Source of the DNA: Datisca glomerata
Lineage: Eukaryota; Streptophyta; Magnoliopsida; Cucurbitales; Datiscaceae
Direction of reading: 5' to 3'
NCBI GenBank assembly: GCA_003255025.1
Contig: QANY01002420.1
Location: 310,001 to 374,000, forward strand
Length of the DNA stretch: 64,000 nucleotides
Shown: positions 23,512-35,935 of the stretch, piece by piece
How the letters are laid out: each line of letters begins with the position of its first letter
Position numbering within the stretch: position 1 is the stretch's first letter
The notes under the pieces: model-generated
Told to the model about the DNA's origin: nothing
Databases searched by the model: none
What the model saw: only the letters and a program-made list of their open reading frames with translations
Position numbers and translations under genes: made by a program

Positions 23512-26500
23512 TCAACTCTGGATATTTGGGGAAGCATTCTCATGTGCCTTGTTCTTCCTAAGAGAGGTCACTGATTGAGCTGTTCTTGATTTAGTTTCTC
23601 CTCTTAGCCGTTTGGAGCTATCGATATTGGTTGAAGGCCTCGGTGGAACAGAGCTTAAATTCTGGTTATGGCTCGTCACTGGCTTCCTTTCAACTTTTGG
23701 AGATTGAGGCCGTGCCGCTGGGATCTGAAAGACAAATTCACTGACGTCATCAAGGCATAAGCATAAATCACAACTTCCCAAACCAAATAGGAAAATGAGA
23801 AGGTTGAATTCTCAATATTAGCATAAGCACAATCACAACTTCCCAAACCAAATAGGAAAGTGAGAAGGTTGAATCTCAATATTAAAGCTTCGTCTACCAC
23901 ATATTACTCTCTTTGGCAACTATAATGCATTTAAAAAATTTACAAAGAGGTGATGCATATATATATATAGTATCACTGAAAGTAGTCACGCTCGGCCAGC
24001 CACCTTTTTAACGTGATTACTTGGCAACTGTGATCCTCGATAATAATCTTCACTATATTTGGGGTTGAAACCAGTGCTCTGTCGCATTTTCTTGAGGTCA
24101 TGATCCGCTCTCACCTTCATAACATATAAAAGTTAGTAACTTTTATCACCTTGCAAGATAATATCACAGACAAGGGAAACACAAATCAACCCATAATATA
24201 TTATTATGCTAATTGTCAACTTAATTTTCCCGACCCACATAATATTTTTCAACTTAATTTTCCAATCAATTTACATAGTGGTAAAATTTGAGTCATGAGA
24301 ATTTCCAATCAATTTCCAGGCTTATATATTTTTCTATACATTAAGAAGTCAAAAAGATTTTGAAAGATGACCTTATATCTTGTTTGCAGCTGTTTTCTCT
24401 CACTCTCCTTGGCATCGGCCTTTTCTTCCAGCTTTTGAAAGAACTGGCACGTTATACAGAAAAATACAAGAATTAGCAACCATTAGAAGATGGCAACCAG
24501 TGAATAAATGAAAGTAGCAATAGAATCTCTTCTTGCCTCTTTACGTTTTGCAGCTCTTTCTTCACTCCTGAAGTTAAAAGGAAATGATACAATGGAAGAT
24601 CGTAACTTGCTTCCATTTGCATTTGAAGATTTTGAGCATCTGGCAGAAAATCAGTTTTTGAGGACTGATCAGAGTCAATTTAGACACCGTTTGAAAGGTG
24701 AAATGAGAAAACAGAAGTATTTAGTGCAGTTGATAGAAACAAAAGTTATCTCCAAAAGAGTAATTTATCATAGTTCTAAGTAACATTCATTATGCAAGAA
24801 CTTCAGCAGCACATGTTCTAATCCTCTACTTCCTAAGTAAAAGGCAAAAAGCAATGCAGTGGTATGCTCAATCACAGACTATAGGGAGCACCATCTTGAA
24901 ATCCTATAAAAGAACAGCATTATAAAATAATGAGCAGAAATTCTTACTCTGCTGAGAGAGATTTTGGTTTCTTGTCCTCTGCTATTCCTTCTGAAGGCGA
25001 CTTAGTAGGTACTGCTTTAATTCTGAACAATGATATTTCTTCTCATGTTAGCAAAGGTTGTAAGTAGTAAAGGAAAATTCTATGTTACTGTTAATTAAAG
25101 AAGAGGGAAAGAGAGAGTAGAGGAGAGTAGAGGAGAGGAGAGGAGAGGAGAGAGAAAGATGAGAAAAAATTCTCTCCTTTTCATTCTCTCTCTCCTCTCA
25201 TTATATACTGTAATAGTAACATAGAGTGACCCATTAAATAGCTAGAGGAAAATCTATATCGTGTGCATTCCCGAGTACTGAAGATTTTCATAGGACAATG
25301 AGGTTGTTGCAAACCTTCTATCTTCTTGCTGGGTCTTCACGGAAGATTGCTTTAATAATCCATTAACAGATGCCTGGAGTTAGCAAAGAGACCTCTTCTT
25401 AAACAACTGGACAAATTTATATTTACGCAGACTACTGAAAAGAAAAATGGTAAATTAGTAAAGAAAGACCAGAGATGAATAGTACCGACCACAATTGTAG
25501 CTTTTCGAGGTGTTGAACTGTCTTTGGATATGATAAGTGAACTGCTATCTACTCTTCTACCTGTATGTGGCGAAAATAGAGTCGCTTTTCGGGTTTCTCC
25601 TGAATGAGGAGCAAGACTAATTGACATATGAAGTGACTTTGTCGTTAATCTCTCTCTTTTAAGCATATCTCCGGCAGGCTTCCTACTCTTTGGAGTGTCG
25701 ACCTTCCTACAACTGGATAGCATTCTAGGAGCTTCTTTGGGAGGACATGATAAGAGCTTGGGTGGTCTACCTTGAGACACCAACTTCGGAGAAGAATCAA
25801 CTAGCCTTCTCTTGCTAGCTGATGCTACAATCTTCGTGGCAACAGCTTCCTATATTACAGAAAACAACTATTGGATTGAATCCAAAACAAATAGAAACTC
25901 GCTCTATGAAACGGTACTCATCATCATTACATCGATAAATGTCATATAAAATAATTTATTAGTTATTCTAGAACAGATAATCGTTTATATATCGTATCAT
26001 AAATGAGAAAAAGATAAGAGAAAAACTCAATATTTACCTTTTCTTGATTAGCCACAATCTTGCTTTTCTCTTCATCATTCTCAAGCCGGTCCGAGAATTC
26101 ATCAGCGGTAAGATTCTCCACATTGTTATCTTGTTGGATTGGAGACCCTGCTTCCTTTACCTCAGCACTTTCTTTCACACTTTCCTCAAGGGGAGAATCG
26201 CATACAATTGGATAAGAGGATATTATATCATCGTTAATGATATCTTTCCTCTGCTGTTCATTAGCAATCGCATGGCCGTTTTCTTTTACCAGCTCTGAGT
26301 CCATGGACGAGCCGCCCGTGGAGTTTTTGTCTTCAGTTTGAGCTTCAGAAGCTATAATAGCTGCTGAATTTGCTTCCTCAAGCATGGCGGCTGCTTTCTC
26401 GGCGGCCTTTCTCTTGTAGTGAGCTTCGAAATAAGCTTTTTTCTGAGCAACAGAACCTGGTTTAGAAAACTTCTCCACTTCTTCCAAGTAGCGATTGTGA

Positions 26501-26782
26501 GAGAAAGCCGACCATTTTTCCCAAGCCAAGGATTCCGACATAAACCTTCCAAATGAAATTGATTCTCCTAGGGCTCGAATTGGATCTCCCTGTAAATAAA
26601 CATCAAAACCACCGATTTCCTCACTAATCACAAAACCTAGTAAGAAACTGACCAAAAACAAACGGGAAACACAGAAATTGGAAGCTCTGCAAGTAATAAC
26701 TCATGGGACTGACCTCTTTAGCTTCACGGGAACTGCTCGAAGGATGAGAAAATGATCTGATGAGGCAAGCGGACTCACCCAT
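23512..26782 (-). CDS. TPX2-domain protein of the WVD2-like (WDL) family
   Basis: Nine coding exons read leftwards: 26714-26782, 26038-26589, 25490-25849, 25315-25373, 24948-25022, 24537-24567, 24372-24443, 24004-24114 and 23512-23724, joining to 513 residues. The N-terminus MGESACLIRSFSHPSSSSRE continues to SFGRFMSESLAWEKWSAFSH and GSVAQKKAYFEAHYKRKAAE, hallmarks of the longer WVD2-like proteins. The TPX2 C-terminal domain (about residues 372-430) includes ERAAKRKEFFQKLEEKADAK with the signature KLEEK, and a tail IPAARPQSPKVERKP. WDL proteins bind and bundle cortical microtubules and influence anisotropic growth. The middle is acidic then basic and Ser-rich. Eight introns are GT-AG except the one after exon 6, which has a GC donor (GAG|GCAAGA). 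A CTGTGCAG acceptor at about 26806 suggests a leader intron upstream of the start. Confidence 0.93.
23755..23886. repeat. 66-bp tandem duplication in the last intron of the WVD2-like gene
   Basis: GCATAAGCATAAATCACAAC at 23755 recurs as GCATAAGCACAATCACAAC at 23821, each followed by TTCCCAAACCAAATAGGAAA and GAGAAGGTTGAAT. It lies between exons 8 and 9, clear of the splice sites. Confidence 0.88.
25079..25226. mobile_element. Fold-back MITE-like element in intron 4 of the WVD2-like gene
   Basis: The ends TCTATGTTACTGTTAATTA and TACTGTAATAGTAACATAGA are imperfect inverted repeats about 150 bp apart. The interior is a purine run (GAGGAGAGGAGAGG) followed by its pyrimidine counterpart (TTCTCTCCTTTTCATTCTCT), so the whole block can fold back. 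It fills half of a 292-bp intron. Confidence 0.55.
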
Positions 26783-27420
26783 CTCGCTCCAGTTAACAAA
26801 GACACTGCACAGAGAAAAATAAAAACTTTCTGACCTTTTCCTTTCTGTTTATTCTAACACAATGTTTTCCCAACTATAGCGTTCAGTTTCAACGTTCGCC
26901 TTGAAATTTAAATCACAAGCTCTTCTGGGTCCATTCCGTGTCTGGATTTCTACACTGAAAAGGGCAACCTTTGTTCTTTGGCTGAGTAAGAGTGTGAGTG
27001 TATGACTGAGATTGTCCATTCGCCCAGCTTTCTTATATTTTTTTCCCTTTTCATAAATCTTTTATCCGTTTAAAAAGTTAGAGAGTAATTAATTAATTAT
27101 TATAATTGGTTTTAAAAATGGGGTCCAGTCCATAAGATAGAGAGCTCTAAAGCTTCTCAACGTCTAGTTTTCTTGCATTGATGTTCTGTTTTCGACCACT
27201 TCTTTCTTTCTTTTTTGGTGTGGAGAAAATGGTAAGAGAATGAATTTTCTTGGTTTAAAGAAAACGCATTATAAAATAAAATAATTGGAAATTTCAATAC
27301 GTTAGCTAATTTAGAACCAGAAATTAGGCTGTTGAATTTAATTTGAATCTATAAAGCATGATAAAGACACAAAAAACTCAATTCCAATTACAGATGGGAT
27401 GGCTCTCAACGGCTATTTTC
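26783..27420 (-). promoter_or_regulatory. WVD2-like gene leader and promoter region
   Basis: Contains a leader-intron acceptor (minus strand TTCTCTGTGCAG at about 26806) and AT-rich upstream DNA. The donor and transcription start are not assigned. Confidence 0.4.
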
Positions 27421-27431
27421 TTCGTGACGTT

Positions 27432-27580
27432 GCCCATTGGCCCGGTAAACTGTTTTTTTGCCCATTGGCCCGGTAAACTGTTTTTTTGCCCATTGGCCCG
27501 GTAAACTGTTTTTTTGCCCATTGGCCCCGTAAACTGTTTTTTTCCCATTGGCCCGGTAAACTGTTTTTCCCCCATTGGCC
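27432..27580. repeat. 27-28-bp minisatellite, six units
   Basis: Units start at 27432, 27460, 27488, 27516, about 27544 and about 27571, each with CCCATTGGCCCGGTAAACTG followed by a T run. The first four units are exactly 28 bp apart, the last two 27. An apparent peptide repeat (GPMGKKQFT) on the minus strand is a by-product, with no gene context. Confidence 0.93.
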
Positions 27581-29396
27581 ACAAAAAAACAAGAGTATAC
27601 CGGCCAGGACTATGGCCTATTTCTTTTTAAGAAAATTTCACATACTAGACAATATTATAGGTGCATTAAAAAATAACAGATTTTTTAACTATCTAATATA
27701 TTATCTATTATTTCGAGTAAATCAACTATCTAATATTGATAGACTTAATTGAATACCCTACAATTAAGGAACTCTAACTATCAATGAATTCGAATCATAT
27801 TTATAATTATATTCAATAACCAGTTAAATTTAACGGAATCAATAACCTCCATAATTAACTAAATATTTAATTAAAAAGTCTTAAACAAAATTTAACTTAA
27901 TTCAATATAAACATAAAAAATAAATCGTATATAATACGATCAATGATATAAACACCAAAATTTTTAATAAATTTAAATATGATGTTTGTAGTATCATTAT
28001 TGTAAATAATTATTAAATAGGTGATATACATGACTCAATTAAGTCAGATAACAAAACTATATACTTGAGATTTCAATAATTGGTAATTAACATATTTAAT
28101 GAAAGTTTCAAAACAAAGAACTCCCGCCGTGTTTACCTTTTAAAAAATGAAAACCCCCATAATAACCAGATAAATTTAGAAGGCAAATTCAAATTTCAAA
28201 TCCACAGAAAAAGAGATGATTACACTTTCCTTAAAAATAAAAAATATTTTAAAAAAATTAATCATCATGCCTCCCCAACGGCCTGTAATTAACATCCCCC
28301 ATCTAATTAATTGATTCAAACATCAAATTTCAAATCCAGCAATGATAATTGAGTAAATAAAAATTGAAAAACTAAAAAAACAAAGCTACAGTTAAGGAAA
28401 CTACTCTAACTATGATAAACCACAAGTCAATCAAATATTAAATCTCAAAAATCAACAATAAATCAAGAACCCCTCCTATATGTGCAAACTATTCCCGAAA
28501 CCTCTATCCACATAGCAACTGCCATTAACGTCGAACAAATCTCCATTGACACCCTATTTGGAACAAGGAGAACACCATTGACTGAAAAAAACTCCATTGA
28601 TGAGAAAGGTAAATCATCTTTTCTCTTCTATCATCTACAACAGATTCAATGTTCGTTCTTCACCTATCTGAATCAAACAATTGATAATGGTTAAAATTAG
28701 TAAAACCATAATGATTTCTTTGTTTTCTTTTCATACTAAGTCGTCGCTGATTAAACATGCATGTATATATAAATGATTTCAAATAATTTTCTTGATTGTA
28801 TTGAGTATATAAACTACTAAAGAACATTTATGTTAATCTTGTATTTTGATTTTTCAATATTATGTAATCTTTGATATAGCAATGTAGTTAATACGGGATT
28901 GGTCAATAACTGAGTGTACAATCTATTGAATATTATACTAGTTTAGTCAATTACTATTTTTTGATGGAAGTCTAACTTTTACTCTTACTAGAATCATATA
29001 ATTGTGTACAAATTTAGTAATTTTGTGCGTTCCATAATTTCTATAAAAATTTTTGTATGGTTTTAGTATATAGATATTAATTTATACAGTTCTTATCACT
29101 GAATGGTTAACCGTGATGTGATCAATAGAAAAAGTTATATGGTCAATACTATTGTTCGGTATAGTTTTCAATGATTATATTTAGTTATTCGTGGGATTTT
29201 ATAGTAAGAGTAAATCAATGATGATCATTGTTAGTTGATCTGTGTTATTAAGTTAAATATTGTATATCAATCTATGTTAATCTCATTTATTGATAAAAAG
29301 TATGTCAATAACATATTGATTATCTACTATATTATATGATTGACTTATATAAATCTATGATAATAATTTGTTAATTTATTCATGACAACATTGACA
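27581..29396. other. Very AT-rich DNA, possibly the left flank of the MULE
   Basis: No gene or repeat recognised. If 29397-41460 is a Mutator-like element, one terminal inverted repeat should lie here, but I could not find a pair with 41500-42700 by eye. Confidence 0.35.
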
Positions 29397-29882
29397 ATGG
29401 CAGAAAAAAGTACTGTTGGTGAGTCATCAAAATCAATAAAAAAGAACAGGAAACAACAAACAACAGGGAAACGTAAGTTGCATTTCATTGAAGAAAATCA
29501 AGATGAGGTAAGTGATAGTTAGTAATTTTTTTAATCTTTATATACTTGTTATTATAAACTGCTAAGCAATATTGTACTGTTATAGGGTCTTAAATTGATT
29601 GTTTCTGATTCAAACTGGAACGAAAACCAGAAGTTGAACCTATTTTCTAAACCAACCATCATGGGAACATGTGAACCTGAGTTTGACTGATGAATAGAGA
29701 GAGTCATTCATAAAAGGTTGTTTTGGACACTTTCTTGACATGCAAATTAAAAAGTTTCCAACTGAGTTATTATTGCATATAGCTAGGAAATAATGTCACC
29801 ACTATCATTTTCATATATTGTTTGTTGATAACGACGACCTGTTTGATTCATATCCTTGGGGTAAGTTGGTCTTTGATGTAAC
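29397..29882 (+). pseudogene. DUF1985/ULP1-type gene, 5' part (interrupted by an LTR element)
   Basis: ATG at 29397 opens a basic N-terminus (SKSIKKNRKQQTTGKRKLHF) with a GT donor at about 29508 and an acceptor TATAG at 29585. The second exon has stops after GTCEPEFD, then, in a shifted frame, CFGHFLDMQIKKFPTELLLH and DLFDSYPWGKLVFDVT. FGHFLD...FP...LL and the YPWG box are typical of DUF1985 domains in plant transposon-borne ULP1-like genes. The frame is cut in the codons for VT by the LTR element at 29883 and resumes at 36993. Frameshifts and stops mark it as a pseudogene. Confidence 0.65.
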
Positions 29883-30463
29883 TATACAGGTAAAATTTCA
29901 CATGATACATGACAAGATCTAAACTGAAGACTCCATCAAAGATTAGATAGAGCGAGGATCTTATGATCAACTAGACGGTTATGAAGAACAAACCAATCAG
30001 ATTAAAGTATATGGATCACCAACGTGGTAATACAAAGAGAAGCTATTCAAGATCATTAGATTGATCAAACGGTCAAGATTTACTTAAGTTGTCAATGTTG
30101 ATAAACTGAATCTCAGAAAAATATTCTGTTGATCCTATTTTCAGATAGAATTAGATAAGTTGTTTCAGATTATATGAATGCCTATAAATAGAAGCAAGAT
30201 GTAACTCCAAACAGAAAACAATAATGCTCAACACCCATAGGAAATAAGTTGTTATGTAGCTTGCATTAGCCTTGTAAATCATTTCTCCATAATGAAATAC
30301 TATCAAAGTTTCCTCGTGATTTTTCTTTCCTTTAAGGGGTTTTCACGTAAATCATAATGTCTTTTTTTCACTCATTCTCTCTCTAAATTATTCTCTTGGT
30401 TTCATATTATGATGTAGGAAATTCACGACCGATTATCAAAGACTGTGAATTTTGTCCTTTACA
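29883..30463 (+). repeat. 5' LTR of the LARD-like element
   Basis: 581 bp, TATACAGG...CTTTACA (the first base pair is TA where the other LTR has TG). Contains GCCTATAAATAGAAGCAAGA at about 30182, a good TATA box, and AAATAAGTTGTTATGTAGCT. Confidence 0.9.
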
Positions 30464-32740
30464 TTTGGTGCTTTCATTGAGAGCTGAGAGAAAAACTCAA
30501 GAAATTTTTTCCCAAAATGCTCAAAACCAAACCAAACGCTTTTGACAATGGATACCACCAAGTGGAAGCGGAAACGAGAGCATGAAGGGGTATGGAAACA
30601 AATTCGAAGACAGAGCGAAGAATGATAAATTCATTCATAACATATTCGATTGATTTATTTATTTTATACAATTATTAATTATTTTAAAAAATTATTAACA
30701 TTATTCGTGAAATTGAATCAGGAAAATTGTGGTAATGACCACTATCGTCGTCACCAACCGTGAGGGGAAGCGACACAACCAACAACAAAAAAAACTCTGC
30801 CACCGTCGAGCATTATGCCATGACCACCGCCAAAGCTTCCAGTCTTAGCCGTTAGATTCGAAGGAGCACCTCGATAAACAGCCAGTCACACACCCACGAC
30901 CTCGTCTGTGATGACATTCAGACCGATAACAGTGGTCGGGTTCGACGGGGGATCCACTAGAACCACCCCTATCTTGAAAAAGAAATGAAACTCAGATCTA
31001 CACAAAATGAAGCACTTTCAGGCCCCAAAACCACCGTAAAGATGATCAGAACATGATCCTTGGCCGTTTGAATCCTTTTCTGGACTATAAAGGCCGTTGG
31101 AGGATGACGCACATGCCATCGCCAGTGACTGTCATTGTTCTGACTTGTTTCCAATTACTAGTTTGACCTACCTGGAACATTCACCCTTCGGGTTGACACT
31201 CTACAAGGACGGGCCAGCCTACGGATCAGCCCATCAAAGCCATGACAAGCCCATCCCGTGCGGCTCGCTAATGTTACCCGTTTGTGACCTGGTTGAGACC
31301 TGCGCCCGAGATCCACCCGTCTACGACCCGCGCATTCATCAAAGGCAAGCCCAGCGCGACCCGCACCCCAGACACTGCCCACGACTATCCTTTAGGCCGC
31401 GACTTCAAGGCCAAGCCCAAGCACTTCATAGCCTGGAAAATTTGATCCGTGAGCTTTCAAAGCATTCACAAAAAATTTCAAAAAATGAATTACTTCAACC
31501 TCACTAAAGTTCAACCACGGCGATATAAAATCAATTTTCAGACGCATGGGTTGCCGAATGCAAAGAAACGAAGGACATCAAATTTCAAGCTAAGTATTTT
31601 TTTAAAATTATTACTTTGTCTTTAAATGCATATATTATTCGTTTAGAAAAAAAAGAAAAAATTGAATAGCTTCATGAGTATATCATATAATGTCTTGAAA
31701 AATATATTTATACAACTGTTCGAGCATATAACAATAGTAGAAATTAATTGTACGCTAATTGTGCAGGGCATAATTAACTAGCTCTCTATATTTAAATTTT
31801 ACCATGCTCTAATGTTATTATAGAAACTACATTTATTCTGTTAGGTAATTTATCTTGATAAAATTCATAGCTTGACCCTATAATGGATAACTTAAAATTT
31901 TCAATATTGTAAACGATATTCTAACTGATTTGATGCATGTATTGCATGATGAATGAGTTTTTAAATTTTAAATTCTAATTCAAGTTTTGAATTTAAGCTT
32001 ATCTCAAGCTTAAAAAACTAAAAGAAAAAAAAATTCATGATAGATGAGCAGAAACATATAATTTGATCCATGTATTTTCGAAGATTTTCTCTTCTCTTTT
32101 TGTAAAAGTGCAGAAAAATAAGAGATGAACGAGCAATGAAACAACCACTCGCAAAGTAATTTTGCAAATCAAAATCAAGAATGAAGGTGCATGAAGGGAA
32201 AGCAGAAAAATGGCTGACGAGGAGCGGACAACGAAATTAAGAACTTGCAAATGACATTTACAAAAATACATTGAACTCAAAACTAAGTATTCAACTTTTT
32301 AATTACTTTATTTCTCTTAAATATAATTTTTTTGTGCATTAAAAATATGAATTTATTATCTGATGCATAATCTCAAATTTTAAAGTGCATATGATCATGT
32401 TTAACATGTGTTAGCATAAATCACAATGTATAAAGCTTGGCTCGGCTAGTATACACATATTGATAGCTCAATCACAAACATTAGCATGGCACTATCTCAT
32501 AATCGAGCATCATGGAAATAATTTATTACACCAGACCTAAACTGGATTTCAGTTTTTAAACATTATCTAAGTCTTTTCTTTTTGAGAGCATGCATCTATC
32601 TCGAGACACTAAAAATAGTGTATTTAAAACTCAGCCAACTTAACCCTCGATCATCTTTCTAGGATGGTCTTTGGGTAAGCCATTACACATCAACCAGACT
32701 CAGTGTTTAAACTGAAGTTAACGGAAGATAACTGTATAGG
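30464..32740. other. LARD interior, first part, non-coding
   Basis: Primer-site region then mixed sequence. 30700-31440 is GC-richer with AAGCCCAGCGCGACCCGC-type text and short frames on both strands, none resembling a known protein. The remainder is AT-rich. Confidence 0.55.
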
Positions 32741-32749
32741 AAATCATAC

Positions 32750-33420
32750 ATCATTTTAAAAGATACAAAAATTAGCTTCTTGAAGAATTTTCCAAAACTC
32801 AATTTGGATCTTCGGGGCAAGAGTTAAGGCAGTTTTCACACAAGCTATTCAGAAAGAAGATAATGCAGAATTGTCAAGTTCAGAAATTAAACTGTAATAA
32901 CTGGTGGACGATAACATTGTGAGTTTCCACCATCAGAAACATACGAAGGTCTACTTCTTGAAGAATTTTACGGAATTCAGTTTAGGGATCGCGATCAAAA
33001 TTTATGGTAGTTTTAGTACATGCTATTCAGAAACAAAGATTACGTAGAATAGTAAACTTAAGAAATTATACTACATCAAGTGGGAGCTGATCACATGGCG
33101 AGTCATATATTATTATGAAGATATGGAAGTCTACTTCTTGAAAAGTTTTATGGAATTGATTTTGGAGCTCACAACACAAAGTTGTTTGAGAAAGTCAGAT
33201 ATGCAGAATAGTCAAATTCAAAAATTAAACTGAATCAATTGGGAATCAACTACATGGTAAATCTTTTATCATTGGAAAGATACAAAAGTCAACTTCATGA
33301 TAAATTTTACGAAATTTAGTTTAGAGATCCTGATCAAAAGTTATGGAAATTCTCATGGAGGATGTTTAGGAAAGAAGACTGTACAGTACTGTCATTTTCA
33401 TTTATTAAGTTTCACCAACA
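32750..33420. repeat. Degenerate tandem repeat of about 180 bp in the LARD interior
   Basis: The motif CTTCTTGAAGAATTTT(A)CGGAA..., a following GATCAAAA(T)TTATGG segment, and TCAAATTCAGAAATTAAACT occur three to four times with drift, at about 32772, 32950, 33130 and 33290. Confidence 0.7.
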
Positions 33421-33639
33421 CATCTAAACTTATGACACAAATCATGTCTCCACAAAGCTGCGACAGTCAGTTTCTTGAAATTATTTAAGGAATGAAATTC
33501 AAGATTCTAGAAGAAAGTTACAGTATACTCATTCCACAAAATATTATATATGGTGTTGTCCAACATTCTTATCGCAGATACTTTTATACGAGAAAAAGAA
33601 AAAGAAAAGAAAATGAGAGAAACTCTAGCAAGAGCCCGA

Positions 33640-33960
33640 TAGGAAATTTAAGGCCCCTGAGCTTTGCGAAAAGCTTATGTCCATGGGAGTATCTACGGAC
33701 ATCATTTTTAGAAGAAAATTTAGGGCTCCTGAGCTTTATGAAAAGCTTATGTCCTTGGTATTGTCTATGGACATAAATCTCAAAAGGAAACGGGCCTCTG
33801 AGCTCACTAAGAGTTCATGTCCATGAAAGCTTTTACTTTCTAAAGGAAACGGGCCCCTAAACTCACCGAGAGTTCACATCCATGAATGCTTTTACTTTCT
33901 AAAGGAAACGGGCCCTTGAGCTCACTAAGAGCTTAAGTCCATAGGGAATGATGTCTGTAG
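33640..33960. repeat. Tandem repeat of about 60-80 bp with GGAAACGGGCCCCTGAGCTC core
   Basis: Five related units: AAGGCCCCTGAGCTTTGCGA, AGGGCTCCTGAGCTTTATGA, then three with GGAAACGGGCC...TGAGCTCAC. Each is followed by a variant of AGCTTATGTCCATGG. Confidence 0.8.
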
Positions 33961-34669
33961 CATCACCCTCTAAAGGAAAATAAAAAGGAAGAAGTATGAA
34001 AAGAAAAAGAATTACAAAGGAAGAAAGTCTCAAGACGTCAGAATCTTGAAAAGAGTATTCGACACTTAGAAAAAAAACCAAAAAGGAGAAAGGAAGAAAT
34101 ATGAAAGCGAGGAAAACAAAGGAAAATAAAGTGAAAAGCAAATGACGCTTCAAAAGAAATTAGAAAAGGGAACCATATGAGAATTGTGAGGTCAAACGTT
34201 CAGTGGTTGTATTAACTTCATCTAAGGAAACTGAAAAGAAGAAAGGAATAAATACTAAAAGTGGATAAAGGATAAAGTGATAGTGGAGAAAGGAAAAAGT
34301 GAAAATGATGAAAGAAGAAATGGAAAATGAAAAGAGAAATAAAGTAAAGAAAAGTGAACAAAGAAAGATAAAGTGAGACACAAATGAAAGAATAGATGAA
34401 ATTTGCTAAGTCTTGAAGAAAAGAAAATTACAAAAACATTCAAAAGACTATGATTGTATCAACAACGGTATAAAGGTTGACAACAACATCCTCCAACATG
34501 GAGATTAACAACGATCTCTTAAATAGCAGCATGAAAAACTGTGTCACGTGTTCCCAAGAAGTACTTGTAAACGGAAATGCTCAAATCAAGACATCTCAAC
34601 ACCAAGGTGAAACTGAGGGTGAAACACACAGGGATATGATAAAACTTGAACAAGAAGCAAACTCACAAA

Positions 34670-34880
34670 CGGGACCATAGTTCTTTATTTGAACCTAAGT
34701 CCTTGAAAATAAGCAGTTTGTAAGTCCATTCTCTCAGAATAAACTTGGGACCATGGTTCTTTATTTGAACCTAAGTCATCTTATCAAAAGAAAATAGCAG
34801 TTTATAAATTCCTTCTCTCAGAATGAAGACGGGGTTATGGTTCTTTATTTGAACCTAGATAAAGCCTGTTACATGTTGTC
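34670..34880. repeat. Tandem repeat of about 77 bp with TTCTTTATTTGAACCTAAGT core
   Basis: Three units: TTCTTTATTTGAACCTA appears three times, separated by AGCAGTTT(G/A)TAA and TCTCTCAGAAT segments. Confidence 0.82.
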
Positions 34881-34899
34881 GATCCTATTACCGATTCAT

Positions 34900-35715
34900 A
34901 GGATTAACCAGAAGAGAAGGAAGACCACAAACAATAGCATCTTTTTTAGATATCCCACAATTAGAGCTATTAGCTTACCTGGAGTTTTGCTTGAACGCTG
35001 GATCATAATATGAGGCTACTCTCTCTACGTTAACACTTCGTTCACTGATGGCCCGGAGTAAGACATGCCACCTTAATGCACTAGCTAGTTAGAAGGATTT
35101 GAACTATTATGGAACTAGCCTTCGAGACGAAAGGAACGAAAGCAGGCAACATGAATATGCTACTTTTTGTGAGAATGCATTCTAATGGTTTGTCATCTTC
35201 TTACTCCAACTCCTGTGAGAAGAAAGTTGGTGATAAGCAATAAGAAAAGAGAAGTCCCGAGAAGTACTTCACTTAGCCTTTCTCTAGTAGTTCTTCCCCT
35301 CCTTCCTCACTACGCTTCGCTTGGCTTGAGTTGGGAAGAGTCATATTCATATTCCTATTCAAAAACTCCCCGTAATGCTTGTATTCCCTTACTGAACGGT
35401 TCCCCTACTTGCTAATGAACTATAGAGAGGAGGACTTCCTCTTGAAAGACAAGAAAGAGTTTTCGACTACAGTCTCAGATTTGGCTTAGTTACAATATCT
35501 ATAGTTAGGAGAGGAATGAGTGAACGATTGGAAAGACTATGCTGCTCCTCGGACAAGGTTGGTTGGTAGCGGGGATTGCCTCGGGCTTGCATTCATTAAG
35601 ACAGCTTTCTCGCCTGTAGTTGACAAATATGTTCACCTCTCTTATCCCAGACAACTTTGTAGTTTGATCCCTCCCCCGAGAGCTACGGGGGCCACAGAGG
35701 GATAAGGATAAAGAT
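34900..35715. other. Possible mitochondrial DNA insert within the LARD
   Basis: The base composition changes abruptly to balanced GC, with text typical of plant mitochondrial intergenic DNA (CTCACTACGCTTCGCTTGGC, CCCCCGAGAGCTACGGGGGC, CTCTAGTAGTTCTTCCCCTC). The flanking repeats are AT-rich and purine-biased. I cannot name a mitochondrial locus, so this is style-based inference. Confidence 0.4.
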
Positions 35716-35789
35716 CATTGAATTCATTTGATCATCTTGCAAGCTGTTAATGGCGCATCCCACTTCCAGTTTTTGAACTCAAGTCTTGA

Positions 35790-35935
35790 GGAAACATGAG
35801 AAACTCTCTAATGAGCCCGTATCAAAGGAAACATGAGAAACTGTCTAATGAGCCCACATCAAAGGAAATTGGAGAAACTCTATCAATAAGCCTATAGTGA
35901 AGAAAATAGGAGAAACTCTGCCAATAAATGTAGAA
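35790..35935. repeat. Tandem repeat of about 40 bp (GGAAACATGAGAAACT core)
   Basis: Four drifting units sharing GAGAAACTCT(C/A), AATGAGCCC/AATAAGCC and CAAAGGAAA. Confidence 0.7.

Noticed and set aside
27378..27584. A minus-strand frame with GPMGKKQFTG repeats as a repeat protein
   Set aside because: It is a translation of the 28-bp minisatellite (28 is not a multiple of three, so the frame survives only by length drift), with no upstream gene signals.
31097..31507. Frames of 136 (+) and 74 (-) residues in the LARD
   Set aside because: GC-richer DNA keeps both strands open; neither shows known motifs or consistent codon use.
33899..34443. Phe/Leu-rich minus-strand frames looking like membrane proteins
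   Set aside because: They are the complement of purine-rich (GAA/AAG) repeats.
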